Source: Thermoflexales bacterium
GTDB taxonomy: Bacteria > Chloroflexota > Anaerolineae > J036 > Brachytrichaceae
Direction: 5' to 3'
Assembly: GCA_025056965.1 (NCBI GenBank)
Contig: JANWVF010000128.1
Location: forward strand, 1-50,008
Length of the DNA stretch: 50,008 nucleotides
The translations under genes and the position numbers were made by a program. Each line of letters opens with the position of its first letter. Within the stretch, counting starts at the first letter, position 1. Below the pieces are notes generated by a model. The model searched no databases, had not been told where the DNA came from, and saw only the letters and a list, made by a program, of their open reading frames with translations. Positions 16,528-23,995 of this stretch are shown piece by piece.

Positions 16528-17637
16528 ATGGGCATCCCTGCATGGACTCGTGCGCTGGTGGCCGTCGCGACGCTTGTGACGCTCGCCGCGTGCAGCGACC
16601 GCGACGCGCCACCCCGCAGCGCGCCGACGGCGACACCGAGCGCGAATCAGCGCAATGAGGGCGCCGTGTCGGTCACCACAGTGGACAAATTCACCCCGAT
16701 CGGGCCCTTCGAGATGCAGCGCCGCCTAGGACGCGGCGTTAACCTGGGCAATGCCCTGGAAGCGCCGCGCGAGGGCGAATGGGGCGTTACGATCGCCGAT
16801 TACTTCTTCCCCCTCATTCGCCAGGCCGGCTTCGATACCGTGCGCGTCCCAATCCGCTGGTCGGCACATGCGCTGCGCGAGCCGCCTTACACAATCGCCC
16901 CGGAATTCTTCGAGCGGATAGACTGGGTCGTTGAACAGGCGCTGAATAATGACCTCAACGTGGTGATCAATGTGCATCACTACGATGAGCTGTTCCAGGA
17001 TCCTGAGGCGGAGTGGGATCGCTTCCTAGCGCTATGGGCGCAGATCGCCGACCGCTACAAAGACTATCCCCCAACGCTGTTGTTCGAGGTGCTCAACGAG
17101 CCGAACGGAGCACTCACCACGCGGGTGTGGAACGTGCTGTTCGAGGACACGCTGCGCGTCATCCGCAAAACCAATCCCACCCGCAACGTGATTCTCACCG
17201 GCGCCAACTGGGGGCAGCTCGCCAGCTTATTCAGCGTGCGCATCCCCGATGATCCCTACCTCATCGCCACCTTCCACTATTACGAGCCCAAGGCATTCAC
17301 CCATCAGGGCGCGAGCTGGGTGCAGGAAGCCGGGGAGTGGATCGGCACGCGCTGGCAGGGCAGCGAGGATCAGCGCCGGGAGATAGACCGCGCGTTCGAC
17401 GCCGTAGCGCGCTGGAGCAAAGATAAGAACATCCCGGTGTGGATGGGCGAGTTTGGCGCCTTTGGCCTGCACGCCGAGTTGGAGGACCGCGTGCGCTGGA
17501 CGGCTTACGTCGCCCGCGCAGCCGAGCAGCGTGGAATCACTTGGGCATACTGGGAGTTCGGCGCCGGCTTCGGCGTATACGATCTGGTCACCCAACAGTG
17601 GGTCGAGCCTTTGCTACGGGCGATGATCCCACAATGA
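16528..17637 (+). CDS. GH5-family endoglucanase lipoprotein
   Basis: A 369-residue glycoside hydrolase. The lipoprotein signal ends in LAAC, with Cys22 as the lipid-carrying residue, then a Ser/Thr/Pro-rich linker to about residue 50. The TIM barrel starts at RLGRGVNLGNALEAP. The acid/base Glu191 lies in LFEVLNEPNG and the nucleophile Glu308 in PVWMGEFGAF, both placed as in GH5 cellulases and mannanases; INVHHYDEL and FHYYEP are further GH5 barrel motifs. It should cut beta-1,4-glucan or a related glycan outside the cell. AGGAG lies about 8 bases before the ATG. It follows the solute-binding gene by 30 bases, so the two are probably one transcript: cut and bind. Substrate specificity within GH5 is not decided. 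Confidence 0.9.
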   Translation: MGIPAWTRALVAVATLVTLAACSDRDAPPRSAPTATPSANQRNEGAVSVTTVDKFTPIGPFEMQRRLGRGVNLGNALEAPREGEWGVTIADYFFPLIRQAGFDTVRVPIRWSAHALREPPYTIAPEFFERIDWVVEQALNNDLNVVINVHHYDELFQDPEAEWDRFLALWAQIADRYKDYPPTLLFEVLNEPNGALTTRVWNVLFEDTLRVIRKTNPTRNVILTGANWGQLASLFSVRIPDDPYLIATFHYYEPKAFTHQGASWVQEAGEWIGTRWQGSEDQRREIDRAFDAVARWSKDKNIPVWMGEFGAFGLHAELEDRVRWTAYVARAAEQRGITWAYWEFGAGFGVYDLVTQQWVEPLLRAMIPQ

Positions 17638-17663
17638 GGGCGCGAGGCCGGTTGCGCGCATCA

Positions 17664-18860
17664 TCACCCCCTGCGAGGCGGAAAGCGCGAAAGCACCGTG
17701 GCCGAGTCCGGCATCAAGGCGCGGCTGCCCGGCGGCGCGAACGGTTTGAGCGGCTCGGGCATGCGCTCCGGCAGCGCGACGATGTAGATCGTGCTGCCCT
17801 CGTCGGCGCCCGCCGATCTTTCGACCAGCGCCAGCCCCAACAGATAGCCTTCTCCGTCCTGCGCGCAAGAAGTGACCACGCCGATCACCCGGCCGCGCTT
17901 GTCGAGCACTGGGTCACCCAGCTTGCTCGGCCGCACGCCTTTCTCATTCATGCGGAAGCGCACCATCGTTGACGAGTTGCGCGCGGCCTTCTCCATATAC
18001 GCCGCCTTGCCGATGAATTCGGACGCTTTGCCGACCTTCACGAAGTTGTCGAAGCCGATGTGATACGGCGCCAAGTTGAGCGGCCCGCCTAACTCGTGGC
18101 CGTAGAGCGGCAGGCCGGCCTCGGTGCGCAGGCTATCGCGCGCAGCCAGGCCGCAGGGCTTCAGCCCGTGGGCGCGCCCGGCATCCAACAATGTTTGCCA
18201 CAGCGCGACCGACGCATCAGGATGTGCGAAGATCTCATAGGCGATGCGCTCGCCGGTGTATCCGGTGCGCGAGATGAAAGCGTCACAACCGGCGATTTGA
18301 GCGCGCATGACGCCGGTATAGGGAAGCTCGGCGAGCATCGCGCCTTGGGCAGCGGGCAGGAGACGCTGCAGGATCGCCAGCGATCCGGGACCCTGTAGGG
18401 CGAGGTCAACCCGCCGATCTTCCCCGCAGGCCGGGTTGCGCAGATCGCGCAGGGCGCAGCGAAAGCCGCCGATCTGTGCGCGCAGCCACCCTTGATCCTT
18501 GTCGTCGTTGGCGGCGTTGACCACGACCATGTAGCGCTCCGGCTCGATGCGGTAGATCATGATGTCGTCCACCACATCACCGCGCTCATCGAGCATGTAG
18601 CTGTAGTGCGAGCGGCCAACGGCCAGCTTGCTCACGTCGTTTGTGCTCACCCGGTCGAGAAAGGCGCAGGCGTCTGGGCCGCGCACTTCCAGCACACCCA
18701 TGTGGCTGACGTCGAACAAGCCGGCGGCGGCCCGCACGGCCAGATGCTCCTCGCGCGCCGAGGTGTACCACAATGGCATCTCCCATCCGCCGAAGGGCGC
18801 CATGCGCGCACTGAGCCGCTTGTGCACTTCAAACAGGGCGGTGCGTTTGAGATCGGCCAT
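17664..18860 (-). CDS. gcvT: Glycine cleavage system T-protein (aminomethyltransferase)
   Basis: A 398-residue T-protein. It takes the aminomethyl group held by lipoyl-H-protein, releases ammonia and passes the carbon to tetrahydrofolate as 5,10-methylene-THF. Landmarks are PFGGWEMPLWY near the start, LFDVSHMGVLEVRGPDA, FLDRVSTNDV, GDVVDDIMIYR (containing the catalytic Asp), ISRTGYTGE, LRTEAGLPLYGHEL, and the C-terminal barrel with GxVTSCAQD-like VVTSCAQDGEG. The length is a little above the usual 360-370, with a proline-rich tail. It starts 14 bases after glyA and is clearly in its operon. Genes for the P, H and L proteins are not in the window. The tail converges on the GH5 gene with a gap of 26 bases. 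Confidence 0.92.
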   Translation of the reverse strand: MADLKRTALFEVHKRLSARMAPFGGWEMPLWYTSAREEHLAVRAAAGLFDVSHMGVLEVRGPDACAFLDRVSTNDVSKLAVGRSHYSYMLDERGDVVDDIMIYRIEPERYMVVVNAANDDKDQGWLRAQIGGFRCALRDLRNPACGEDRRVDLALQGPGSLAILQRLLPAAQGAMLAELPYTGVMRAQIAGCDAFISRTGYTGERIAYEIFAHPDASVALWQTLLDAGRAHGLKPCGLAARDSLRTEAGLPLYGHELGGPLNLAPYHIGFDNFVKVGKASEFIGKAAYMEKAARNSSTMVRFRMNEKGVRPSKLGDPVLDKRGRVIGVVTSCAQDGEGYLLGLALVERSAGADEGSTIYIVALPERMPEPLKPFAPPGSRALMPDSATVLSRFPPRRG

Positions 18861-18874
18861 CGCGTTGGAGCCGG

Positions 18875-20644
18875 CTACTTCACGACGACCGGCCCGGGGA
18901 TGTGGACGTCTACGTTGGCGTCATCGAAGATCACGTAGCCGTCGGAGAGGGCGCGCAGCCACTGGGTGACGCGCGGCGCCTGGTCTGCCGGGACGTCGAG
19001 CGCGTAGCCGTCATGGATGCGGGTGAGGGTTGCGGCGCACAGGGGCGCGCGATTGCGCCCAAGCACGGTCACCTCGGCGCCGTCGCTCAGGTCGCCGACA
19101 TCCGCGCCGAGGACGACGCCCAAGAATGCCGCCGCTTGCGCGCCACAGACTTCGATTCGGCCGCGATCCGCTGCCCGGTGCCCGTTCGTCGCATACCAGA
19201 CGAAGGGGTAACCCTCACGCGGCAGCTCGAAGTCGCGGCCGGCCTTGGCGACGAGCGCGTTGATGCGCGCGACTCCTTCCATCAGTGCGTCGAAGTCCAC
19301 TCGCGCGCTGTAAGTCACCGATTTCTTCGTCGGGATGGTGTGCGGCTTGGCCGTCTTGAGCACCAAGGCAATCACGTCGGCGATTTCGCGCATGTCGGCT
19401 TCTTTGAGGCCGCGTTGCGTGACCCAGGGCGTGCCAAAACGCAGCGCGCTTGGCCGACCGGCGTCTTTGTCGCCGGGGATGGTGTTGCGGTTGCACACGA
19501 TGCCCATGAGGTCGAGGATGCGCGAAGCCACGTTGCCCATCAGCGGCACGCCGTTGTGCTGGGCGATAGATTTGCAATCCAGCAACACCATGTGCGTGTT
19601 GGTGCCGCCGTGCACCACGCGCAGGCCGTTCGCCTTTAGGCCGTCGCTGAGCGCGACGGCGTTTTTGGCGATCTGCTGTTGCAACGCTTTGAACTGCGGC
19701 GTCTTGGCCAGCTTGAACATGACGGCCATGCCGGCGATCTTGTTCATGTGCGGGCCGCCTTGCATGCCCGGAAAGACCGCCCGGTCTATGCGCTTGGCCA
19801 GCTCTGGGTCGGTGGTGATGATGACCGCGCCGCGCGGCCCCATCATCGTTTTGTGGGTGGTGAACGACGTGACGTGCGCGATGCCGACCGGATTAGGATA
19901 CACGCCAGCGGCGGCCATGCCGGCGGTATGCGCGATGTCGGCCAGCAAATATGCGCCGACCGAGTCGGCAATGGCGCGGAACTTATGAAAGTCGGGCGCC
20001 CAAGGGTATGACGTGTAGCCGGCGATGATCATCTTCGGCTTCTCGCGCTGGGCTAGCTCATAGATTTCCTCGTAGTCCAGTAGCTCGGTTTCTTCGTTCA
20101 CCCGATAGTGCACGATGCGCTGGCGATGGCCGGTGACGTTGACGGGGCTGCCGTGCGAGAGGTGGCCGCCGTGCAGCAAATCCAGCGTCATCACCGTGTC
20201 GCCCGGCTGCACTAGCGCCTCGTATATAGCCGTATTCGCCACGGCGCCGCTGAGCGCCTGCACGTTGACGAAAATCTGCTCCGGCGACATGCCCGGTGGG
20301 CAGAAGACCTCCGCGGCGCGCCGTTGCGCTAGCGCCTCGATGAGGTTGCAATACTCGACGCCTTTGTAGTAGCGCCGGTCGCCGTTGCGGCGATAGAAGG
20401 CCAGCTGCGATGCGTAGTCCAGAATCTGCTCCTCGGCCAGGCCGTGCAAATCGGCATGGGGATAGCCTTCGGCGTAGATGTTCTGGAAGACCGAGCCCTC
20501 GGCCTCGCGCACTGCGGCCGGCACATAGGACTCGCTGGCGATCATGATGAGCTTATCGAGCTGGCGCGCGTGTTCGTGCCGGATTAGTTCGGCGACGTCG
20601 GGATCAACCTCGGCCAGCGTGCCACGAACTAGAAAGTCGTCCAT
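18875..20644 (-). CDS. glyA: Serine hydroxymethyltransferase with GcvT-like C-terminal extension
   Basis: A 589-residue protein, about 150-170 residues longer than ordinary GlyA. Residues 1-440 form the PLP enzyme that swaps serine and THF for glycine and methylene-THF: IASESYVPAAVREAEGS, the SGAVANTAIYEAL region, LADIAHTAGM, and the PLP lysine Lys265 in TTHKTMMGPRGAV. From about residue 480 a second domain begins. RIEVCGAQAAAFLGVVLGAD and GYALDVPADQAPRVTQWLR resemble the N-terminal part of GcvT (compare VRGPDACAFLDRVSTND in the next gene), but shorter and without its catalytic Asp motif. AGGAG at 20655-20659 supports the ATG at 20644 over an upstream frame extension that runs into the terminator. 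The gene is led by a ZTP riboswitch and followed by gcvT. Confidence 0.9.
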   Translation of the reverse strand: MDDFLVRGTLAEVDPDVAELIRHEHARQLDKLIMIASESYVPAAVREAEGSVFQNIYAEGYPHADLHGLAEEQILDYASQLAFYRRNGDRRYYKGVEYCNLIEALAQRRAAEVFCPPGMSPEQIFVNVQALSGAVANTAIYEALVQPGDTVMTLDLLHGGHLSHGSPVNVTGHRQRIVHYRVNEETELLDYEEIYELAQREKPKMIIAGYTSYPWAPDFHKFRAIADSVGAYLLADIAHTAGMAAAGVYPNPVGIAHVTSFTTHKTMMGPRGAVIITTDPELAKRIDRAVFPGMQGGPHMNKIAGMAVMFKLAKTPQFKALQQQIAKNAVALSDGLKANGLRVVHGGTNTHMVLLDCKSIAQHNGVPLMGNVASRILDLMGIVCNRNTIPGDKDAGRPSALRFGTPWVTQRGLKEADMREIADVIALVLKTAKPHTIPTKKSVTYSARVDFDALMEGVARINALVAKAGRDFELPREGYPFVWYATNGHRAADRGRIEVCGAQAAAFLGVVLGADVGDLSDGAEVTVLGRNRAPLCAATLTRIHDGYALDVPADQAPRVTQWLRALSDGYVIFDDANVDVHIPGPVVVK

Positions 20645-20722
20645 CCCGTCGTTTCTCCTCATGGATGTACTGGCTTTTCGGTCGCTGCGGCGCGCTCGTC
20701 GCACCACGCAGGGCAGCCCGCC

Positions 20723-20762
20723 AAAATAAAGAGGCAATCAGGCAGCTCGCCTCGATTGCCTC
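20723..20762 (-). terminator. Attenuator terminator in the glyA leader
   Basis: On the minus strand GAGGCAATC (20754-20762) and GATTGCCTC (20731-20739) form a perfect 9-base stem, with an inner AGGC/GCCT pair and a small loop. A U-rich tract (TTTATTTT, 20723-20730) follows. It lies only 2 bases after the ZTP aptamer and about 80 bases before the glyA start, so it is the expression platform of the riboswitch. Confidence 0.85.
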
Positions 20763-20763
20763 C

Positions 20764-20840
20764 TGCCCAGACGATCGGCTTGGCATGCGTGGCGCTGCGC
20801 TTCCATGTGGTCCATTCCACTTTCATCGTCAGTTGGCGCA
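20764..20840 (-). promoter_or_regulatory. ZTP (pfl) riboswitch aptamer
   Basis: Read on the minus strand the leader holds ACTGACGATG, GTGGAATGGACCACATG and CCGATCGTCTGGGCA in order, the conserved parts of the pfl/ZTP motif. GACGAT (20825-20830) pairs with ATCGTC (20770-20775), and GTGG pairs with CCAC in the next hairpin. ZTP riboswitches sense the folate-stress alarmone ZTP/ZMP and commonly turn on glyA, purH and folD type genes. The match to the family is by memory of the consensus, but the agreement is very close. Ligand binding should prevent the terminator that follows. Confidence 0.88.
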
Positions 20841-20857
20841 GCGACTTAACTAACGCG

Positions 20858-20866
20858 ATTCTAGCA
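20858..20866 (-). promoter_or_regulatory. Extended -10 promoter of the glyA leader
   Basis: On the minus strand TGCTAGAAT is an extended -10 element. It ends about 18 bases before the aptamer, so the transcript would begin near 20850 and contain the whole riboswitch. No good -35 box is visible, as expected for an extended -10 promoter. Confidence 0.6.
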
Positions 20867-20981
20867 CGGCGATGATATGCACGGTGCAGCGCAGAGGACG
20901 TGCCGGCGCGGGCATACGCCCTCTTTTGAAATGCGCCCTAAGGACTCTGAGCCGATCATACTCAAGCGAGGTCAATGAGAC

Positions 20982-21404
20982 ATGATTAAGCACATCTTAC
21001 TGGCGACGGATGGTTCGGCAGCCGCCGAACGCGCCGCCGACATGGCAGCTTCGCTTGCCATGCGCTACGACGCCAAGCTCACCGTGGTCCACGCTTATCA
21101 TCCCATTCCGATCTTTCTGGGTGAGCCGAATTACAGCCAAGCTGTGGAGCGCGCGCTGGAAAGCGGCACTAAGTTGGTGCAGGGCGTGGCTAATCGCCTA
21201 CGCGAGCTGGGCGTAAAAGAGGTTATCGCTGAGCTGGTCGAAGGGGCGGCTACCGATGTGATCCTGGCAATGGTTGAGACGCGCAATCCCGACTTGGTCG
21301 TAGTGGGTTCGCGCGGGTTGGGCACGTGGCAGGGCGCGTTCCTGGGCAGCGTGAGCATGTCCGTGACGCAGCGCGCGCCTTGTCCGGTGCTCGTCGTGAA
21401 GTGA
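20982..21404 (+). CDS. Universal stress protein, UspA family
   Basis: A 140-residue single-domain Usp protein. It starts MIKHILLATDGSAAAERA, the first strand with the nucleotide-contacting Asp, and ends with GSRGLGTWQGAFLGSVSMSV followed by CPVLVVK. The G-X2-G-X9-G-S motif is the ATP-binding form of the family. Such proteins are usually small dimers made under starvation or stress, and the partner is seldom known. The gene is divergent from the glyA leader, with about 115 bases between the two transcription starts. A GAGGT about 11 bases before the ATG may serve as ribosome binding site. Confidence 0.88.
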   Translation: MIKHILLATDGSAAAERAADMAASLAMRYDAKLTVVHAYHPIPIFLGEPNYSQAVERALESGTKLVQGVANRLRELGVKEVIAELVEGAATDVILAMVETRNPDLVVVGSRGLGTWQGAFLGSVSMSVTQRAPCPVLVVK

Positions 21405-21439
21405 AATCGCACGCCGCGACGGACGCACGGAACTACGGA

Positions 21440-22447
21440 TTACCTCGTCCCGTAGCCATGAGGATGCGTCCGGTGCCAATCCCAGGCGCTGCGGATGATC
21501 TCTTTTAAGTCGGGATACTGCGGCGTCCAGCCTAATTCACGCCGAATGGCCTCCGACGAGGCGACAAGGACGGCCGGATCGCCGGGCCGGCGCGGGCCGA
21601 CCACTGCAGGGATAGGGTGGCCGGTGACTTGGCGCGCCGTCTCGATCACCTCTCTCACCGTGTAGCCCGTGCCGTTGCCCAGGTTGTAATGTCGCACCTG
21701 CAACCGGTCGAGCGCCTCCAGCGCCAAGATGTGGGCATGGGCTAGGTCCACGACGTGGATGTAATCGCGCACGCATGTGCCATCGCGGGTCGGGTAATCG
21801 TCGCCGAAGATAGTGACGTGCGGGCGCTGGCCCAGCGCCACCTGGAGCACCAGCGGGATGAGATGCGTCTCGGGGTAGTGGTCCTCGCCGCGATCCGGCA
21901 AGCCGCCGCAGGCGTTGAAGTAGCGCAGGCAGGCGTATTTGAGGCCGTAGATGCGGTGAAACCAGTGCAGCATGCGCTCGATGAAGAATTTGCTCTCGCC
22001 GTAAGGCGAGCCGGGGTTGATCGGGAACTGCTCATCTATAACGCCGAATTCCCTATCCGGTGGCACGTCGAACAGGTTGGCTGTAGACGAGAGGATGAAG
22101 CGCGTCACACCGTGAGCGACGGCTGCCTCTAACAGGTTGGCGGCGTTCACCAAGTTGTCGCGCAAATACATGAGGGGCTTCTCCATGCTTTCGCCCACCA
22201 GCGTGTAGGAGGCGAAATGCATGATCCCATCAATGCCGTCGTGCGCCTCGAACAACGCTTTGACGGCAGCCGTGTCGGCTAGGTCGCCTTGCACGAACAC
22301 GGCTTTGGGATGGACGGCCTCGACATGGCCCTGATACAGATTGTCGAACACGATCACGTCGTAGCCGGCGTTGATCAACTCGTGCGTGGTGATGCTGCCG
22401 ATGTAACCGGCGCCGCCGGTGACGAGGATTTTGTTGAGCGATCTCAT
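21440..22447 (-). CDS. galE: UDP-glucose 4-epimerase
   Basis: A 335-residue short-chain dehydrogenase-type epimerase that interconverts UDP-glucose and UDP-galactose. The NAD-binding GGAGYIGS lies at residues 11-18, SST at 120-122, and the catalytic Tyr149 and Lys153 in [29 protein letters not shown] and [14 protein letters not shown] are the usual later GalE motifs, so the assignment is secure at the family level. Whether it also acts on N-acetylated sugars is not visible. It follows radA on the same strand after 102 bases. A TACAAA sequence 11 bases before the start could be a -10 box. The convergent uspA gene ends 35 bases away. Confidence 0.92.
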   Translation of the reverse strand: MRSLNKILVTGGAGYIGSITTHELINAGYDVIVFDNLYQGHVEAVHPKAVFVQGDLADTAAVKALFEAHDGIDGIMHFASYTLVGESMEKPLMYLRDNLVNAANLLEAAVAHGVTRFILSSTANLFDVPPDREFGVIDEQFPINPGSPYGESKFFIERMLHWFHRIYGLKYACLRYFNACGGLPDRGEDHYPETHLIPLVLQVALGQRPHVTIFGDDYPTRDGTCVRDYIHVVDLAHAHILALEALDRLQVRHYNLGNGTGYTVREVIETARQVTGHPIPAVVGPRRPGDPAVLVASSEAIRRELGWTPQYPDLKEIIRSAWDWHRTHPHGYGTR

Positions 22448-22549
22448 AGCAAGGTTGCTTTGTAGGTCTATCCGATGTTCCAGGATGAGCGAGTATCGGG
22501 GTAGTATGCACGGCTGCGTGCGCTGCGCAGCTCTAGCCGAGTCGCGGGC

Positions 22550-23932
22550 TTACCCACCCAGCGCGACGTCCAACGCCTCGCCTAGGCTGCGCACCGGCAA
22601 TAGCTGCAGCCCATCGGGGGGGCGTTCCACCTTGCGCGCCGTTTTGGGCAGAATACAACGCGTGAAGCCGAGCTTGGCCGCTTCGTTGAGCCGCTGGTTG
22701 AGCTGGCCGACGCTGCGCACCTCGCCGCTTAGCCCCACTTCGCCCACTACGGCGATGTCGGCCGGCACAGGCACGCCCTTGTGGGCGCTCGCGATGGCGA
22801 CTGCAGCGGCCAGGTCGGCCGCCGGTTCGTCAATCGTCAAGCCCCCCACGACGTTCACGAATACGTCTTGGTCGTGCAGGCGAATGCCAACGCGCTTGCC
22901 CAACACCGCGATCAGCAGAAATAGCCGGTTGTAGTCGAAGCCGTTAGCAGTGCGGCGCGGCATGGGGTTCTGCGTGGGGCTGGTCAGCGCCTGCACCTCG
23001 ACCAGCAACGGGCGGGTGCCTTCCATCGTCACGGCGACCGCGCTGCCGGGCGCGTGCAGCAGACGTTCGGCCAAGAAGGCCTCGCTGGGGTTGAGCACCT
23101 CGCGCATGCCGTCGCCGGTCATCTCGAACACGCCGACCTCGCTGGTGGCGCCGAAGCGATTCTTCATGCTGCGCAATACGCGGAAGGACTGGAAGCGGTC
23201 ACCTTCTAACTGCAGCACGGTGTCCACGATGTGTTCAAGCACCTTCGGCCCAGCCAGGCTGCCGTCCTTGGTCACGTGGCCGACGATGAACACGGCCACC
23301 TCACCGGACTTGGCGATCGCCTGCAAGCGCTGCGCGCTTTCGCGCACCTGGGTAATCGTGCCGGGAGAGGATTGCAGGCCGTCTACATACATAGTCTGGA
23401 TCGAGTCCACAATGCACAGCTTGGGTCGCAGGGTCTCGATGGCGTGGATCACCGAGTCGAGGTTGGTCTCGGTGAGCAGGTACAGCTCGCTCTGGCCCAC
23501 GCCCAGGCGTTCGGCGCGCATCTTGATCTGCTGGGCGCTCTCCTCGCCGCTTACGTAGAGCGTTGGGCCGATGTGCCTGGCGACGAGCACTGCGCTCTGG
23601 AGCAGCAACGTACTCTTGCCGATGCCCGGGTCACCGCCGATCAACACGAGCGAGCCAGGCACGATGCCGCCGCCCAACACGCGGCTGAATTCGCCGATGG
23701 GTAACGGCAGGCGCTGGATCGCGTCGGCGCGGATATCGCACAGCTTCTGCGGCACGGCGCCGAGCGCCGGCGCGCGCCGTGCGGCGGTCGCTGGTTGCGC
23801 CTCGACCACTTCCTCGATCAGCGTGTTCCATTCGCCGCACGCCGGACACTTGCCCGACCAGCGCGCCTGCGTGCTGCCGCAGTTGGTGCAGACATACCGC
23901 GTTTTCAGCTTCGGCGCGATCGTCTTCGGCAT
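22550..23932 (-). CDS. radA: DNA repair protein RadA (Sms)
   Basis: A 460-residue RecA-like branch-migration helicase of recombination repair. The N-terminal zinc finger uses Cys15, Cys18, Cys29 and Cys32. The ATPase core has Walker A GGDPGIGKST (residues 99-108), Walker B LCIVDSIQT, and the RadA-specific KNRFG motif at 257-261. The last 170 residues are the Lon-protease-like domain (VNVVGGLTIDEPAADLAAA), which lacks proteolytic activity in this family. The length is typical. The minus-strand TGCTAAACT box ends 6 bases before the ATG and there is no Shine-Dalgarno, so the mRNA is probably leaderless. It is divergent from the UbiD-type gene, whose promoter lies within the same 63 bases. Confidence 0.95.
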   Translation of the reverse strand: MPKTIAPKLKTRYVCTNCGSTQARWSGKCPACGEWNTLIEEVVEAQPATAARRAPALGAVPQKLCDIRADAIQRLPLPIGEFSRVLGGGIVPGSLVLIGGDPGIGKSTLLLQSAVLVARHIGPTLYVSGEESAQQIKMRAERLGVGQSELYLLTETNLDSVIHAIETLRPKLCIVDSIQTMYVDGLQSSPGTITQVRESAQRLQAIAKSGEVAVFIVGHVTKDGSLAGPKVLEHIVDTVLQLEGDRFQSFRVLRSMKNRFGATSEVGVFEMTGDGMREVLNPSEAFLAERLLHAPGSAVAVTMEGTRPLLVEVQALTSPTQNPMPRRTANGFDYNRLFLLIAVLGKRVGIRLHDQDVFVNVVGGLTIDEPAADLAAAVAIASAHKGVPVPADIAVVGEVGLSGEVRSVGQLNQRLNEAAKLGFTRCILPKTARKVERPPDGLQLLPVRSLGEALDVALGG

Positions 23933-23938
23933 GGCCGC

Positions 23939-23947
23939 AGTTTAGCA
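23939..23947 (-). promoter_or_regulatory. Extended -10 box of radA
   Basis: On the minus strand TGCTAAACT ends 6 bases before the radA ATG. No ribosome binding site fits between, so a leaderless transcript is likely. Confidence 0.5.
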
Positions 23948-23981
23948 CGGATGTTCTGCGGCAGCGCGATGCGCCATCCCC

Positions 23982-23987
23982 TACAAT
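23982..23987 (+). promoter_or_regulatory. -10 box of the UbiD-type gene
   Basis: TACAAT ends 8 bases before the ATG at 23996, without a Shine-Dalgarno sequence. It marks this ATG as the start rather than in-frame codons further upstream, which overlap radA. Confidence 0.55.
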
Positions 23988-23995
23988 GGCCCACC

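Noticed and set aside
20764-20840. T-box or glycine riboswitch in the glyA leader
   Set aside because: No T-box AGGGTGGNACCGCG sequence or tandem glycine aptamers; the ACTGACG / GTGGAA / CCACATG / CGTCTGGGCA order fits ZTP instead.
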